28,351 nt of DNA from Patescibacteria group bacterium (GTDB lineage: Bacteria; Patescibacteriota; Patescibacteriia; UBA2169): assembly GCA_018830465.1 (NCBI GenBank), contig JAHJSI010000052.1:1-28351 (forward strand), written 5' to 3'. The notes under the pieces were generated by a model, which saw only the letters and a list, made by a program, of their open reading frames with translations, searched no databases and had not been told where the DNA came from. A program made the translations under genes and the position numbers. This document shows, one piece after another, positions 7,729 through 15,958 of this stretch (its first letter is position 1; each line of letters begins with the position of its first letter).

Positions 7729-7762
7729 CCCTCCTACGCTCTGAGTACAGAGCTACGGCGGG
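7729..7762. repeat. REP-like palindromic hairpin, copy 1
   Basis: Outer arms 7729-7734 and 7757-7762 (5 of 6 pairs), a 3x3 internal loop, a perfect 6-bp inner stem GCTCTG/CAGAGC (7738-7743 with 7748-7753) and loop AGTA. Bases 7737-7754 (18 bp) are repeated exactly in inverted orientation at 7882-7899 on the other side of tRNA-His. Confidence 0.8.
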
Positions 7763-7785
7763 TAAACTCTATCAAATATTAGCAC

Positions 7786-7860
7786 TGGGGCGGCTAGAGG
7801 GAATTGAACCCTCGTATTCGGTACCACAAACCGATGTTCTACCATTGAACTATAGCCGCC
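7786..7860 (-). tRNA. tRNA-His (GTG)
   Basis: A complete cloverleaf on the minus strand. The acceptor arm GCGGCTA/TAGCCGC has the extra G-1 (base 7860) opposite C73 that marks bacterial tRNA-His. The anticodon GTG lies in a TTGTGGT loop, the T arm has a GTTCAAT loop, and the 3' CCA is encoded (7786-7788). It is probably co-transcribed with tRNA-Arg upstream. Confidence 0.96.
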
Positions 7861-7873
7861 ATAATATGGCTTG

Positions 7874-7907
7874 CCAGCCATAGCTCTGTACTCAGAGCGA
7901 CGGCTGG
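7874..7907. repeat. REP-like palindromic hairpin, copy 2
   Basis: CCAGCC/GGCTGG outer arms (7874-7879 with 7902-7907), a 3x3 internal loop, GCTCTG/CAGAGC inner stem (7883-7888 with 7893-7898) and loop TACT. It sits between the two tRNA genes, and its outer arm includes the three bases encoding the CCA end of tRNA-Arg, so folding could affect 3' processing. Confidence 0.8.
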
Positions 7908-7979
7908 TGCCCCCAGCAGGGATCGAACCTACATTTAGGGATTAGAAATCCCTTGTTCTATCCATTGAACTATAGGGGC
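7905..7979 (-). tRNA. tRNA-Arg (TCT)
   Basis: The acceptor GCCCCTA/TGGGGGC (one G-T pair), D arm GTTC/GAAC, anticodon arm AGGGA-TTTCTAA-TCCCT with anticodon TCT, T arm GTAGG/CCTGC and an encoded CCA (7905-7907) form a full cloverleaf on the minus strand. A TATTAT box at 7985-7990 (minus) just upstream could serve as a -10, but no good -35 was found; read-through from xer, whose stop is 37 bases upstream, is equally possible. Confidence 0.95.
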
Positions 7980-8016
7980 AGGATATAATAGAATTTACAC
8001 AAAAAATGCTTGTTTG

Positions 8017-8925
8017 TCAATGTTTTATAGATTTTTTATTAGTGACATGCGCATAAACCTGCGTTGTTGTTATTGATTCATGCCCAAGCATTGCTTGAAC
8101 AGTTCTTATGTCAGCGCCGCTTGAGAGTTGGTCAGTGGCAAAAGAGTGGCGCAATGTGTGCGGAGTAATATCTTTTGTGATGCCAGCGCTTCTTGCGTAT
8201 TTGTCAACAATTCTTTGAACAGAGCGCGGGGAGATATTTTGTTCTTTTTGTTCTCTGCGAGCTTGCCCGGCGCATGCCGGGTCATGCGCGACAAACAAGG
8301 CATCTGATGCATCTGTGCGTTTGTTTAAATAATTTTTTATTGCCTCTCTTGCGCAATCAGACAAAAATACTGCGCGAAGCTTGCTTCCTTTTCCGCGAAT
8401 TGTAAATTTATCTTTTTTGAGATTTATTTGATCGCGCGTTAATTTTGTCAGTTCACTAACGCGCGCGCCAGTTGAAAATAGAGTTTCTAAAATTGCTTTA
8501 TTTCGCAAGCGAATGATTTCATCAGCATCAGATTTCAATGGCGCGGCCAATAAACGTTCTAGATCATGGTTATCTAAAAAGCTTACTTCAACTTGCTGCT
8601 GATGCGCAAGTTCAATTTTTTCTGAGGCCAATGATTTGATATTTTGTTTGGCTAAGAATTTCAGTAAGCTTCGCAAAGCAATTAAATGGTAATTTTGTGT
8701 TTTTGCGCATAGCTGTTGTCCAGTTTTTGGATCAGAATATCTATTTAACCAAAGATTATACTTTCGCGCTATGTCTGTTGTTATTTTTTCAGGCGCGGGA
8801 TTTTTTGCCCATTTACAAAATCTACGCAAATAAAAATCATAATTTCGCAAAGTAGCGTCTGATCTTCCTTTTTCTGTTTCAAGGTATTCCAAAAAGTCGG
8901 TTATAAGATTAAGTAGGTGTTTCAT
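8017..8925 (-). CDS. xerC: Tyrosine recombinase XerC/XerD-like
   Basis: Site-specific recombinase, probably resolving chromosome dimers at a dif site. Seen: N-terminal SAM-like core-binding domain (about 1-100) and a catalytic domain with Arg155 (STGARVSEL), the Lys hairpin RGKGSK (177-182), His256-x-x-Arg259 (HTLRHSFAT), His282 (LGHESI) and nucleophile Tyr291. 302 residues, normal for XerC/D. A short insert (about 214-230, DPACAGQARREQKEQN) sits before the third box. No transposon ends or cargo lie nearby, so a housekeeping role is favoured over an integrase. It ends with TGA, which supports the standard code. The promoter TTGTCA-N17-TACAAT places the RNA start about 2 bases before the ATG. 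Whether it is XerC, XerD or a sole Xer cannot be told. Confidence 0.9.
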   Translation of the reverse strand: MKHLLNLITDFLEYLETEKGRSDATLRNYDFYLRRFCKWAKNPAPEKITTDIARKYNLWLNRYSDPKTGQQLCAKTQNYHLIALRSLLKFLAKQNIKSLASEKIELAHQQQVEVSFLDNHDLERLLAAPLKSDADEIIRLRNKAILETLFSTGARVSELTKLTRDQINLKKDKFTIRGKGSKLRAVFLSDCAREAIKNYLNKRTDASDALFVAHDPACAGQARREQKEQNISPRSVQRIVDKYARSAGITKDITPHTLRHSFATDQLSSGADIRTVQAMLGHESITTTQVYAHVTNKKSIKH

Positions 8926-8933
8926 ATATATAT

Positions 8934-8984
8934 ATTGTAAGACACAAAGCTTATCTTGACAAATATTTATTAATCGAGTATTAT
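8934..8984. promoter_or_regulatory. Divergent xer/rpsO promoters with overlapping -35 boxes
   Basis: Rightward: TTGACA (8956-8961), 17 bases, TATTAT (8979-8984) for rpsO. Leftward: TTGTCA (8957-8962), 17 bases, TACAAT (8934-8939) for xer. The two -35 elements share 5 bases on opposite strands, so two polymerases cannot bind at once. Confidence 0.8.
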
Positions 8985-8990
8985 AGCCAT

Positions 8991-9066
8991 ACTAATTACG
9001 ATATCTTGGTTTTGCCTTGATCGCGCTTAACTCGGATATCGCTTATCATTATTATCAAAACAATAT
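8991..9066 (+). promoter_or_regulatory. rpsO leader with a long-range stem
   Basis: The predicted leader of about 76 bases has an exact 7-bp inverted repeat CGATATC/GATATCG (8999-9005 with 9035-9041) enclosing about 29 bases. No Shine-Dalgarno precedes the ATG. S15 represses its own synthesis by binding leader RNA in several bacteria, so autoregulation is plausible but unproved here. Confidence 0.45.
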
Positions 9067-9405
9067 ATGTTAGATAAAAAGAAGAAAGATCGAATTATAG
9101 AAAAATACAAAACCCATAAAAACGATACAGGTTCTCCTGAAGTTCAAATTGCAATTTTAACAGCAGAGATTAAGGAGCTTACAGAGCATCTTAAGGAGCA
9201 TAAAAAAGATTATTCATCCAGGCGCGGCTTGATTAAAAAAGTAGCACAGCGAAGAAAGCTATTGCAATATCTTCAAAGGGAGAATGAGAAAAGCTATGAA
9301 GATATAACAAAAAAGCTGAAAATTAGAAAAAGGGCCCAGGAAACAATGCAAGAAAAAGAAGAAGTGAAAATTGTTGTAAAAAACGAAGAAGAGGAAGTGG
9401 AATAA
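9067..9405 (+). CDS. rpsO: Small ribosomal subunit protein S15
   Basis: Primary 16S rRNA-binding protein of the 30S platform. Seen: the S15 core (residues 1-89) with HKNDTGSPEVQIAILT and the conserved YSSRRGLIKKVAQRRKLLQYL block. A lysine- and glutamate-rich tail of about 23 residues (90-112) extends beyond the usual 89-residue protein. It has a strong promoter and a 5' leader. A hairpin at 9426-9457 ends the unit, so it is likely monocistronic. In many bacteria pnp follows rpsO; here two other genes lie between them. Confidence 0.97.
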   Translation: MLDKKKKDRIIEKYKTHKNDTGSPEVQIAILTAEIKELTEHLKEHKKDYSSRRGLIKKVAQRRKLLQYLQRENEKSYEDITKKLKIRKRAQETMQEKEEVKIVVKNEEEEVE

Positions 9406-9425
9406 AAGCAATATAATTTAAGCTT

Positions 9426-9457
9426 AAAAAGCTTTGTAGTAAAATACAGAGCTTTTT
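9426..9457 (+). terminator. Terminator after rpsO
   Basis: A 13-bp stem with one G-T pair (9426-9438 with 9445-9457) and a 6-base loop, the 3' arm ending in five T. The extended -10 of the next gene begins at the base where the stem ends. Confidence 0.75.
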
Positions 9458-9465
9458 GGTATAAT
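9457..9465 (+). promoter_or_regulatory. Extended -10 promoter of the FN3 gene
   Basis: TGG directly before TATAAT (9460-9465), with no recognisable -35. Seven bases separate the end of the -10 from the A of the ATG at 9472, so a leaderless transcript is predicted. Confidence 0.7.
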
Positions 9466-9471
9466 AGACCT

Positions 9472-11562
9472 ATGAACCGCAGTATTTTAATTGCAATATT
9501 ATTTATATCATTGGTTTTGTGTCTGCCTGAATTATCAGCGGCGCAAGAAAAGCCAGAGCCGCCGACATCTTTATCAGCAGGCGCTGTATTTGGATCTAAA
9601 TCAATTAAGCTGACATGGAATCCTTCCGCAACAGATGATGTTGCTTTTTATAAAATTTATCGTTCAACTTTAGAATCCAGCGTTGGCTCAAGGATAAACA
9701 TTATATCATCTGAATCTGTTGAATATATAGATACTGATATTTTATATGACAGAGAATATTATTACACAATAACATCAGAAGTTTCTGATATTGAATCAGA
9801 TTATTCAAATACTGCGTCAGCAAAAGCAGGATTGCCCATACCTATAAACGCGGCTGCTAATGACATTGACGCAAAAGTCGCGATAAGGGTTTCATGGTCT
9901 TCTTCTGCGCCAGGCTTATTGCTTTGGTATGATGTATATCGTTCAACTTCTCTTTTGAGCGTGGGCAGTAAAATAAAAACAAAAATGAGCGGAACAGAAT
10001 ATGAAGATGCTGGTTTAACGCACAATACAACATATTATTATAGGATTAGAAGCGTTGATGCAGACGGAATTAGATCAGATTATAGCGAACCTGCATCTGC
10101 GAAGGCAATTGCTGAATTTGATACTTTTGAACCAAGGAACGTAAAAACAAGCATTCTTTCGAATAACGGAGTTAAGGTATCCTGGTCAGCGCCAGAACAT
10201 GTTGAGATAAGCTCATATCTTGTTTATCGTTCAACAAGTGAAACAGATTTAGGATCTTTAAGGGCTGAAGTCAGCAATCGCAGTTTTTCAGAATATGCCT
10301 TGCCTGACGGATTTGAATATTATTATAGCGTAAAAACAGTATTAGAAGATGGAAAAATTTCGTCTGCTTCTGAATCCATGCAAGCAAAGTCAAAAAGTTC
10401 ATCAGAAGATTCGTTAGTTCCTCCTGTAATTGATTTTTCAGCTCAAGCAACAGGAAAGAGCGGAGAAATAAAACTTAAATGGACAATACCTTCTTCATCC
10501 AATTTTTCTTTCGCGCGCATATATCGCGGAACAAAAAGCGAGGCAGGAAATTCTTTGGTTGCGGATAAAATAAAAGGAACATCATTTATTGATAAAAAAT
10601 TAGATGATGGATTTACATATTATTATACTATTCGCACTGTCAGCAAGAACGGAACAGAAGGAGCGCGAAGCGATGAAGTTTATGCGGCATCTTTTATAAA
10701 ATCAAAAGCAGATAAAACTCCGCCGCCAGTTTTAAATTTAAGGATACAAGATGTTGGAGATGGAAAGACATTAAAGCTTACTTGGAATAATCCTGCTTCT
10801 TATGAATATACATATATAAAAATTTATCGCTCTGAATCAAAAGATAATCCAGGAGTTCCAATTAAAAATCGTTTGCGCGTATCAAGCTTTGCTGATTCAG
10901 AAGGGATTACAGCTTCTCAAAGATATTATTATATGGTTAAGACAGTGGATTCTAATGGAGTTGAATCAGAAGATAATATTTTTGTCCGAGGCATTGCAAC
11001 AACAGCCCTTGAAGGAGAGATGGGAGAAAATGATGCTGATTCAGATGGTTTGCCTGATATGTGGGAGCGGCAATATGGATATAATGCGCATCTTAAAGAT
11101 TTAATTGATGAGGATGAAGATAATGATGGACTTAGCGTGTATGATGAATACAAAAATGGGACCAATCCTTGGAATCCTGATTCTGATAATGATGGGTACA
11201 CAGACGGCACAGAAGTTCTTAATAGATATAATCCTTTAGGCCCAGGCCCAGAGGCTCAAGTAAAGGAAATTATTAAAAAAGTGCAACAAGGAGAATTCGC
11301 GTATAATAAGCAGAGATTATCAAGTTTAGGAGAGGAGGCAATGCTGGCGCGTGAATTAAAAACACTTTTAGAATATGAGTTTGGCGTTGGCAGAATTCCA
11401 AATCCAAAACATCATTGGCCAAAATTGGTTAATGCGTATGTGTATGGAGGATATACTTCTCAAGAAATCGCTCATACTTTGCGATATGGCCCAGGACTTG
11501 TGCATCCAGCGGTTTCAGCTGATGCATGGCGCGCGTCAGATGAATATAAGAGAAAGCAATAA
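9472..11562 (+). CDS. Secreted multi-fibronectin-III protein with thrombospondin type 3 repeats
   Basis: Extracellular or surface protein of unknown partner. Seen: signal peptide (about 1-24, cleavage near LSAAQE), five fibronectin type III-like domains (about 30-120, 125-215, 218-305, 318-408, 417-507), each with a conserved Trp strand, a YxIYRS strand and a YYYxI/V strand; then an Asp-rich calcium-binding segment of thrombospondin type 3 kind (about 517-590, DADSDGLPDMWE through DSDNDGYTDGTE); then a helical C-terminal segment (about 600-696) with no anchor that I recognise. No LPXTG motif and no C-terminal membrane helix. It stands between rpsO and the NYN-pnp pair with its own promoter. 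Adhesion to host or neighbouring cells is an inference only. Confidence 0.85.
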   Translation: MNRSILIAILFISLVLCLPELSAAQEKPEPPTSLSAGAVFGSKSIKLTWNPSATDDVAFYKIYRSTLESSVGSRINIISSESVEYIDTDILYDREYYYTITSEVSDIESDYSNTASAKAGLPIPINAAANDIDAKVAIRVSWSSSAPGLLLWYDVYRSTSLLSVGSKIKTKMSGTEYEDAGLTHNTTYYYRIRSVDADGIRSDYSEPASAKAIAEFDTFEPRNVKTSILSNNGVKVSWSAPEHVEISSYLVYRSTSETDLGSLRAEVSNRSFSEYALPDGFEYYYSVKTVLEDGKISSASESMQAKSKSSSEDSLVPPVIDFSAQATGKSGEIKLKWTIPSSSNFSFARIYRGTKSEAGNSLVADKIKGTSFIDKKLDDGFTYYYTIRTVSKNGTEGARSDEVYAASFIKSKADKTPPPVLNLRIQDVGDGKTLKLTWNNPASYEYTYIKIYRSESKDNPGVPIKNRLRVSSFADSEGITASQRYYYMVKTVDSNGVESEDNIFVRGIATTALEGEMGENDADSDGLPDMWERQYGYNAHLKDLIDEDEDNDGLSVYDEYKNGTNPWNPDSDNDGYTDGTEVLNRYNPLGPGPEAQVKEIIKKVQQGEFAYNKQRLSSLGEEAMLARELKTLLEYEFGVGRIPNPKHHWPKLVNAYVYGGYTSQEIAHTLRYGPGLVHPAVSADAWRASDEYKRKQ

Positions 11563-11569
11563 ATTAAGA

Positions 11570-11598
11570 TTGACAAATTAAAATATTTTATATATAGT
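11570..11598 (+). promoter_or_regulatory. Promoter of the NYN-pnp operon
   Basis: Perfect TTGACA (11570-11575), 17 bases, TATAGT (11593-11598). The start codon at 11609 is 10 bases past the -10, so the leader would be about 2-4 bases. Confidence 0.8.
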
Positions 11599-11608
11599 AT
11601 GTAAAAAT

Positions 11609-12109
11609 ATGGCTCAATATAAAGCGCAAAGAGTAGGCGTGTTCGTTGATGTGCAGAACATGTATTACTCCGCGAAAAATTTGTACGACGCAAAAGTTAA
11701 TTTTTCCAGACTTCTTGAAGACGCAGTAGGAAATAGGCAGCTGGTCCGCGCGATTTCTTATGTTGTAAAAGGACCGCAGTCAGAAGAAGATAATTTTTTT
11801 ACTGCTTTAGAGAAGATTGGGTTTGAGGTTAAGACTCGCGATTTACAGGTATTCCTTGGAGGAACAAAGAAAGGCGACTGGGATGTTGGAATCTGCATGG
11901 ATGCCATCCGCATGGCGCAGAAGCTGGATGTTGTTGTTCTTGTTTCAGGTGATGGAGATTTTGAGTCATTAGTGAATTATTTAAAATACAGCCAAGGATG
12001 CGTTGTGGAAGTTATGGCATTTGGACGAACTGCTTCTTCTAAATTAAAGGAAGTGGCGGATAAGTTTATTGATTTAAGCGAATTTAAAAAATATTTAATT
12101 AAAAAATAA
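11609..12109 (+). CDS. NYN (LabA/DUF88) PIN-like domain protein
   Basis: Probable ribonuclease or RNA-processing protein of the PIN-like NYN family. Seen: 166 residues, essentially one domain, with acidic residues at the expected places: VFVDVQN (about 11-17), KKGDWDVGICMDAI (about 90-103) and VSGDGDFESLV (about 112-122). It starts 46 bases after the FN3 gene from its own strong promoter and ends 6 bases before pnp, so it is co-transcribed with the 3' exonuclease. That supports a role in RNA metabolism, though substrates are unknown. Confidence 0.88.
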   Translation: MAQYKAQRVGVFVDVQNMYYSAKNLYDAKVNFSRLLEDAVGNRQLVRAISYVVKGPQSEEDNFFTALEKIGFEVKTRDLQVFLGGTKKGDWDVGICMDAIRMAQKLDVVVLVSGDGDFESLVNYLKYSQGCVVEVMAFGRTASSKLKEVADKFIDLSEFKKYLIKK

Positions 12110-12115
12110 CTGTTT

Positions 12116-14308
12116 ATGCACGAAAGAAAATATGAAGTAGAGGTCAATGGCAAAACCATGATTTTTACGACAGGAAGATTAGCGCAGCAGGCAAATGCGT
12201 CTGTTTTGGCTAGATTAGGCGGAACTGAGGTTTTAGCAACTATTGTTATGCCAGAAGAAATCCGTGAAGATATTGGATATTTTCCTTTAATGGTGGATTA
12301 TGAAGAAAAGCTTTATGCTGCCGGAAAAATTAAAGGATCTAGGTTTATAAAGCATGAAGGAAGGCCGACTGACGAAGCGATTTTGTCAGCGCGATTAGTT
12401 GATAGAGCGATTCGTCCACTTTTTCCAAAATGGATAAAAAATGATGTGCAGGTTATTTTAACTGTGCTTTCTTTTGATAAGGAAAATGATCCTGATATTG
12501 TTGGATTAAACGCGGCTGTCGCGGCGCTTATGATTTCTGATATTCCTTGGGAAGGTCCAATCGCTGGTTTGCGCGTGTCTGGTAATGATGGAAAATGGGT
12601 TGTAAATCCAGATTATAAAACACGCAAAGAATCTGATCTTAACATAGTTGTTGCCGGAACTGATGAAAAAATTCTTATGATTGAGGCAGACGCCCCAGAA
12701 GCAAGCGAAGAGACGGCATATGAGGGTGTTGAATATGCGCAAAAGCAGTTTTCTTCTCTTATAAAAACATTTGAGAAAATGCAAAAGGAAATTGGAAAGG
12801 AAAAGATACAAGAGCCCTCCTTCGCTGAAGCCGAAGAAGAAGATTCGTCTTCTGTTAATTATGAAAAGGAAACTGAAAAATTTATAAGTGAGAACATTGA
12901 GAAAGCTTTGTTTGTTGATAAAAAAGAAACCAAAATTTCACGTAAAAAAGCTGTAAAAGGATTACTGGAAGATTTGGAAGATCATCTCAAAGAATTGCAA
13001 GTTGGCAAAGAAAAAAGAAAAAAAGCTTCGTCTCATGGATATGGCCTTGTTGAGGCATTTGTCACAAACGCGATTATTAAAGATGAAAAACGCGTTGATG
13101 GCAGAAAATTAGATGAAATTCGAGAATTAACATTTGATACTGGACTTCTTGCCAGAACACATGGAAGCGCGCTTTTCTCAAGAGGTGAAACGCAAGTTCT
13201 CTCTGTCGTCACTTTGGATTCTCCGGGTTCAGAGCAAACTCTTGATACTTTGGAAGAAGACGATACAAAAAAGAGATATATGCATCATTATAATTTTCCT
13301 CCATTTTCTGTTGGAGAGGCAGGTCCTTTGCGCGGTCCGGGTCGCCGTGATATTGGCCATGGCGCTCTGGCTGAAAAAGCTCTTGCGTGTATGATTCCTA
13401 GCAAAGAAGAATTTCCGTACACAATTCGCGTTGTATCAGAAGTGCTTGGCTCAAATGGCTCATCTTCAATGGGATCTGTTTGCGGATCAACAATGGCTTT
13501 ACTTGACGCGGGAGTTGCTATAAAAGCAAATGTTGCCGGGATTGCGATGGGATTAGCGTCTGATGAAAGCGGAAAATATAAAATTTTAACAGATATTCAG
13601 GATTTAGAAGATGGAGAAGGCGGAATGGATTTCAAGGTGGCTGGAACCAGAGAAGGAATTACCGCGATTCAGATGGATACAAAGACCAAAGGCATAACAA
13701 ATCAGATTATAAAAGAAACATTAGCGCAGGCAAAAGACGCGCGCATTCAATTGCTTGACCAGATGGAAAAAGTAATCCGCAAGCCGAAGGAATTATCAGA
13801 ATATGCTCCTCGCATTACAAGCATGAAGATTGACCCGGAAAAAATTAGAATTGTTATTGGATCAGGCGGAAAAACAATCAATGAGATTATAGAAAAATGC
13901 GGTGTTGAAATTGATATTGATGATGATGGATTGGTTATGATTACAGCCGAAAAAGCTGAACGCGCGAAACAGGCGCAAGAGTGGGTTGAGAATTTAACTC
14001 ATGATGTTGAAGCAGGAGAGAAATACAAAGGCAAAGTAGTTCGAATAATGGACTTTGGCGCGTTCGTGGAAATTTTGCCGGGCAAGGATGGCATGGTTCA
14101 TATTTCAAAGCTTGCGAATCAGCGCGTAGAAAAAGTTGAAGATGTATGCAAAGTAGGCGATGAATTAGAAGTTGAGGTTGTTGAAATAGATGATCAAGGC
14201 AGGATAAACTTAAAAGTGCAGGGCGTTGAAGGAGGGTCAAATGATATGCGCAATGGCCCAAGGCGCGGAGCGGAAAGAGACAGGCCTCGCAGGCAGTCTC
14301 GTAGATAA
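12116..14308 (+). CDS. pnp: Polyribonucleotide nucleotidyltransferase (PNPase)
   Basis: Phosphorolytic 3'-5' exoribonuclease. Seen: two RNase PH-like domains separated by a helical domain (about 235-315), the catalytic segment of the second core with Asp499 and Asp505 (DGEGGMD) matching the E. coli Asp486/Asp492 pair, FSRGETQ and GRRDIGHG phosphate/RNA-site blocks, a KH domain (VIGSGGKTINEI, about 580-640), an S1 domain (GKVVRIMDFGAFVEILPGKDG, about 642-705) and a short basic Arg-rich tail. 730 residues, full length. It follows the NYN gene by 6 bases without a clear Shine-Dalgarno and ends at a strong terminator. Confidence 0.97.
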   Translation: MHERKYEVEVNGKTMIFTTGRLAQQANASVLARLGGTEVLATIVMPEEIREDIGYFPLMVDYEEKLYAAGKIKGSRFIKHEGRPTDEAILSARLVDRAIRPLFPKWIKNDVQVILTVLSFDKENDPDIVGLNAAVAALMISDIPWEGPIAGLRVSGNDGKWVVNPDYKTRKESDLNIVVAGTDEKILMIEADAPEASEETAYEGVEYAQKQFSSLIKTFEKMQKEIGKEKIQEPSFAEAEEEDSSSVNYEKETEKFISENIEKALFVDKKETKISRKKAVKGLLEDLEDHLKELQVGKEKRKKASSHGYGLVEAFVTNAIIKDEKRVDGRKLDEIRELTFDTGLLARTHGSALFSRGETQVLSVVTLDSPGSEQTLDTLEEDDTKKRYMHHYNFPPFSVGEAGPLRGPGRRDIGHGALAEKALACMIPSKEEFPYTIRVVSEVLGSNGSSSMGSVCGSTMALLDAGVAIKANVAGIAMGLASDESGKYKILTDIQDLEDGEGGMDFKVAGTREGITAIQMDTKTKGITNQIIKETLAQAKDARIQLLDQMEKVIRKPKELSEYAPRITSMKIDPEKIRIVIGSGGKTINEIIEKCGVEIDIDDDGLVMITAEKAERAKQAQEWVENLTHDVEAGEKYKGKVVRIMDFGAFVEILPGKDGMVHISKLANQRVEKVEDVCKVGDELEVEVVEIDDQGRINLKVQGVEGGSNDMRNGPRRGAERDRPRRQSRR

Positions 14309-14324
14309 TCTAACTGCAAGATTA

Positions 14325-14351
14325 AAAAGCCCGCCGACTCGGCGGGCTTTT
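14325..14351 (+). terminator. Rho-independent terminator after pnp
   Basis: An 11-bp stem AAAAGCCCGCC/GGCGGGCTTTT (14325-14335 with 14341-14351) with loop GACTC. The arms provide an A tract and a T tract, so it may work in both directions. Confidence 0.92.
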
Positions 14352-14379
14352 GATATTCAGAGCATGTTCGTGTTAGAAT
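14350..14379 (+). promoter_or_regulatory. Promoter of the 523-residue membrane protein gene
   Basis: TTGATA (14350-14355), 18 bases, TGT-TAGAAT (-10 at 14374-14379). Seven bases after the -10 is the A of the ATG at 14386, predicting a leaderless mRNA. The -35 overlaps the last bases of the pnp terminator. Confidence 0.7.
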
Positions 14380-14385
14380 AAGATT

Positions 14386-15957
14386 ATGAAGATAGATAAA
14401 CAAAAGGAATTTAATAAAATGTTCACAGGACTTGGGGTGGCGCGGAGCGTGACTATAAGCAAGCCAAGGCATACTAGATATATTGGTTTTTTTATTGCGG
14501 CGGCATGCTTGGTTGTTGTTATAATTTTGGGTTTCTGGCATGTGTCTAGATCAAATTTAGCGCTTGCGAAAAATCTTTCATCAGATACGCGATTTTATTT
14601 GTATTTAAAAATACCTAATACTGAAAGCGTGCATTCTAAACTGCGATTTTGGGATTCAAGCTTTCAGGATATGCAGCTTAATAGGTTGTACACAAATTTT
14701 GTTCAGGCAAACTTAGGTGAATTTTTTACTGAAACAGGCGGTAATTCATTTTTTAGCGGTGTGATTGAGATAGCAAAGCTTGATACAGGAGAAGTAGTTT
14801 TAACGTCAGAATTGAAAAATAAGAAAGAGTGGCTGTCTTTGATGTTTATTGATGATGAATACGCTGGACAGATTGTTGAGCTGGAGATTTCCGCGAACAA
14901 TTGGCTGCAGTCAATCTCAAATCAAGAAAATTGGTTTTGGTATATTGATAAAGGAAGATTGTATTTTGTAAGCAGCAAATCAGCTCGTGAAAAAATTAGT
15001 TTTAATCTTGCAATATCTATTTCTGATATGATTAGTTCTTCAAGAAAAGACATTGGAATATTTTACGCGAATGATATATCAGGCATATTTGATTCTGAAA
15101 ATCCATATATAAATATTTTGGCCGGATCTGTCGTAAAGCCGTTTATTTTATACGCGTGCAAGACTGATAATCAAGTTATATTCAGAACAAATGATTTGCC
15201 TAAAATCAGTGAAAACTTGACAGAAAATTCCATAAAAAAACTATACCAAGCATCTGATTTTGGCGTAAAAGCGCATATTGGGGATATTAAATCTTTTAAT
15301 ATTGTTTTTGAAGAGAATGTTTTGCGCATATTAAGCCAAATTGAAGGATTTTTAAAAGAAACACATAGTATTGATATTGAAAAACTTGACAGAAAATCTG
15401 CTTTTTCAAATCTCGCAATTTTTATTTCACCTAAAAATAACCAAAAAATAGAAGAAAATCATTGGGCAATTGTGTCTGAATCTCTAGAGCTTGATATTTT
15501 AGAACAGTTTGGCATGTCAAGTTTTGCAAAACAGCATCCAATAAGAGTTCAGAACGTGCTAAGAGATGGATCTGTTATGATAGAGATGCGCGCAGAGGAA
15601 GAAGGGTTATTATGGGAAGATTTTCCTATTGTTTTTAACAATCAAGATATTGTTTTTAGAACATTACAAGCTCAAGGAGAGGGAAATGGGTATTTTGCAG
15701 GGTTTGTTCCTGGCTTAGGCAGTGTTTTAACAAATTCTGAAGCAGTTTTAAATAAAATATTAGAAATTTATTCTAATATTTCAAAAATTAGCGCAAACAA
15801 TGAGTGTAAATTAGATTTTTCAAGCAGGATAAGCTCTCATTTTGATGCTTCTTTTTTATCAGATGACCTTTTAATGGAATCAATTATAGATTATTTGAAT
15901 ATATTATCTCTAGAAAGCGGTGATTTATATGGATGCGTAGTTTTTAATGAAGACTAG
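14386..15957 (+). CDS. Single-pass membrane protein of unknown function
   Basis: I do not recognise a family with confidence. Seen: a basic cytoplasmic N-terminus (1-31), one strong transmembrane helix (about 32-52), and a large extracytoplasmic region of mixed alpha/beta character (about 55-523) without repeats, cysteine clusters or a catalytic signature. The sequence has the look of DUF3352-like extracellular proteins, but that is a weak impression. It is a single-gene unit: own promoter just after the pnp terminator, and a new promoter begins 2 bases after its stop. Codon use resembles the neighbouring housekeeping genes. Confidence 0.75.
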   Translation: MKIDKQKEFNKMFTGLGVARSVTISKPRHTRYIGFFIAAACLVVVIILGFWHVSRSNLALAKNLSSDTRFYLYLKIPNTESVHSKLRFWDSSFQDMQLNRLYTNFVQANLGEFFTETGGNSFFSGVIEIAKLDTGEVVLTSELKNKKEWLSLMFIDDEYAGQIVELEISANNWLQSISNQENWFWYIDKGRLYFVSSKSAREKISFNLAISISDMISSSRKDIGIFYANDISGIFDSENPYINILAGSVVKPFILYACKTDNQVIFRTNDLPKISENLTENSIKKLYQASDFGVKAHIGDIKSFNIVFEENVLRILSQIEGFLKETHSIDIEKLDRKSAFSNLAIFISPKNNQKIEENHWAIVSESLELDILEQFGMSSFAKQHPIRVQNVLRDGSVMIEMRAEEEGLLWEDFPIVFNNQDIVFRTLQAQGEGNGYFAGFVPGLGSVLTNSEAVLNKILEIYSNISKISANNECKLDFSSRISSHFDASFLSDDLLMESIIDYLNILSLESGDLYGCVVFNED

Positions 15958-15958
15958 G

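Noticed and set aside
8017..8019. TGA read as a sense codon (glycine code of some Patescibacteria)
   Set aside because: TGA ends xer at family length, and ends the first methyltransferase in a normal ATGA overlap. In-frame TGA is not needed in any gene.
8017..8925. Phage or transposon integrase beside tRNA genes marking an island
   Set aside because: The protein is XerC/D-like in length and motifs, and no attachment-site repeats, cargo or phage genes lie around the tRNAs.
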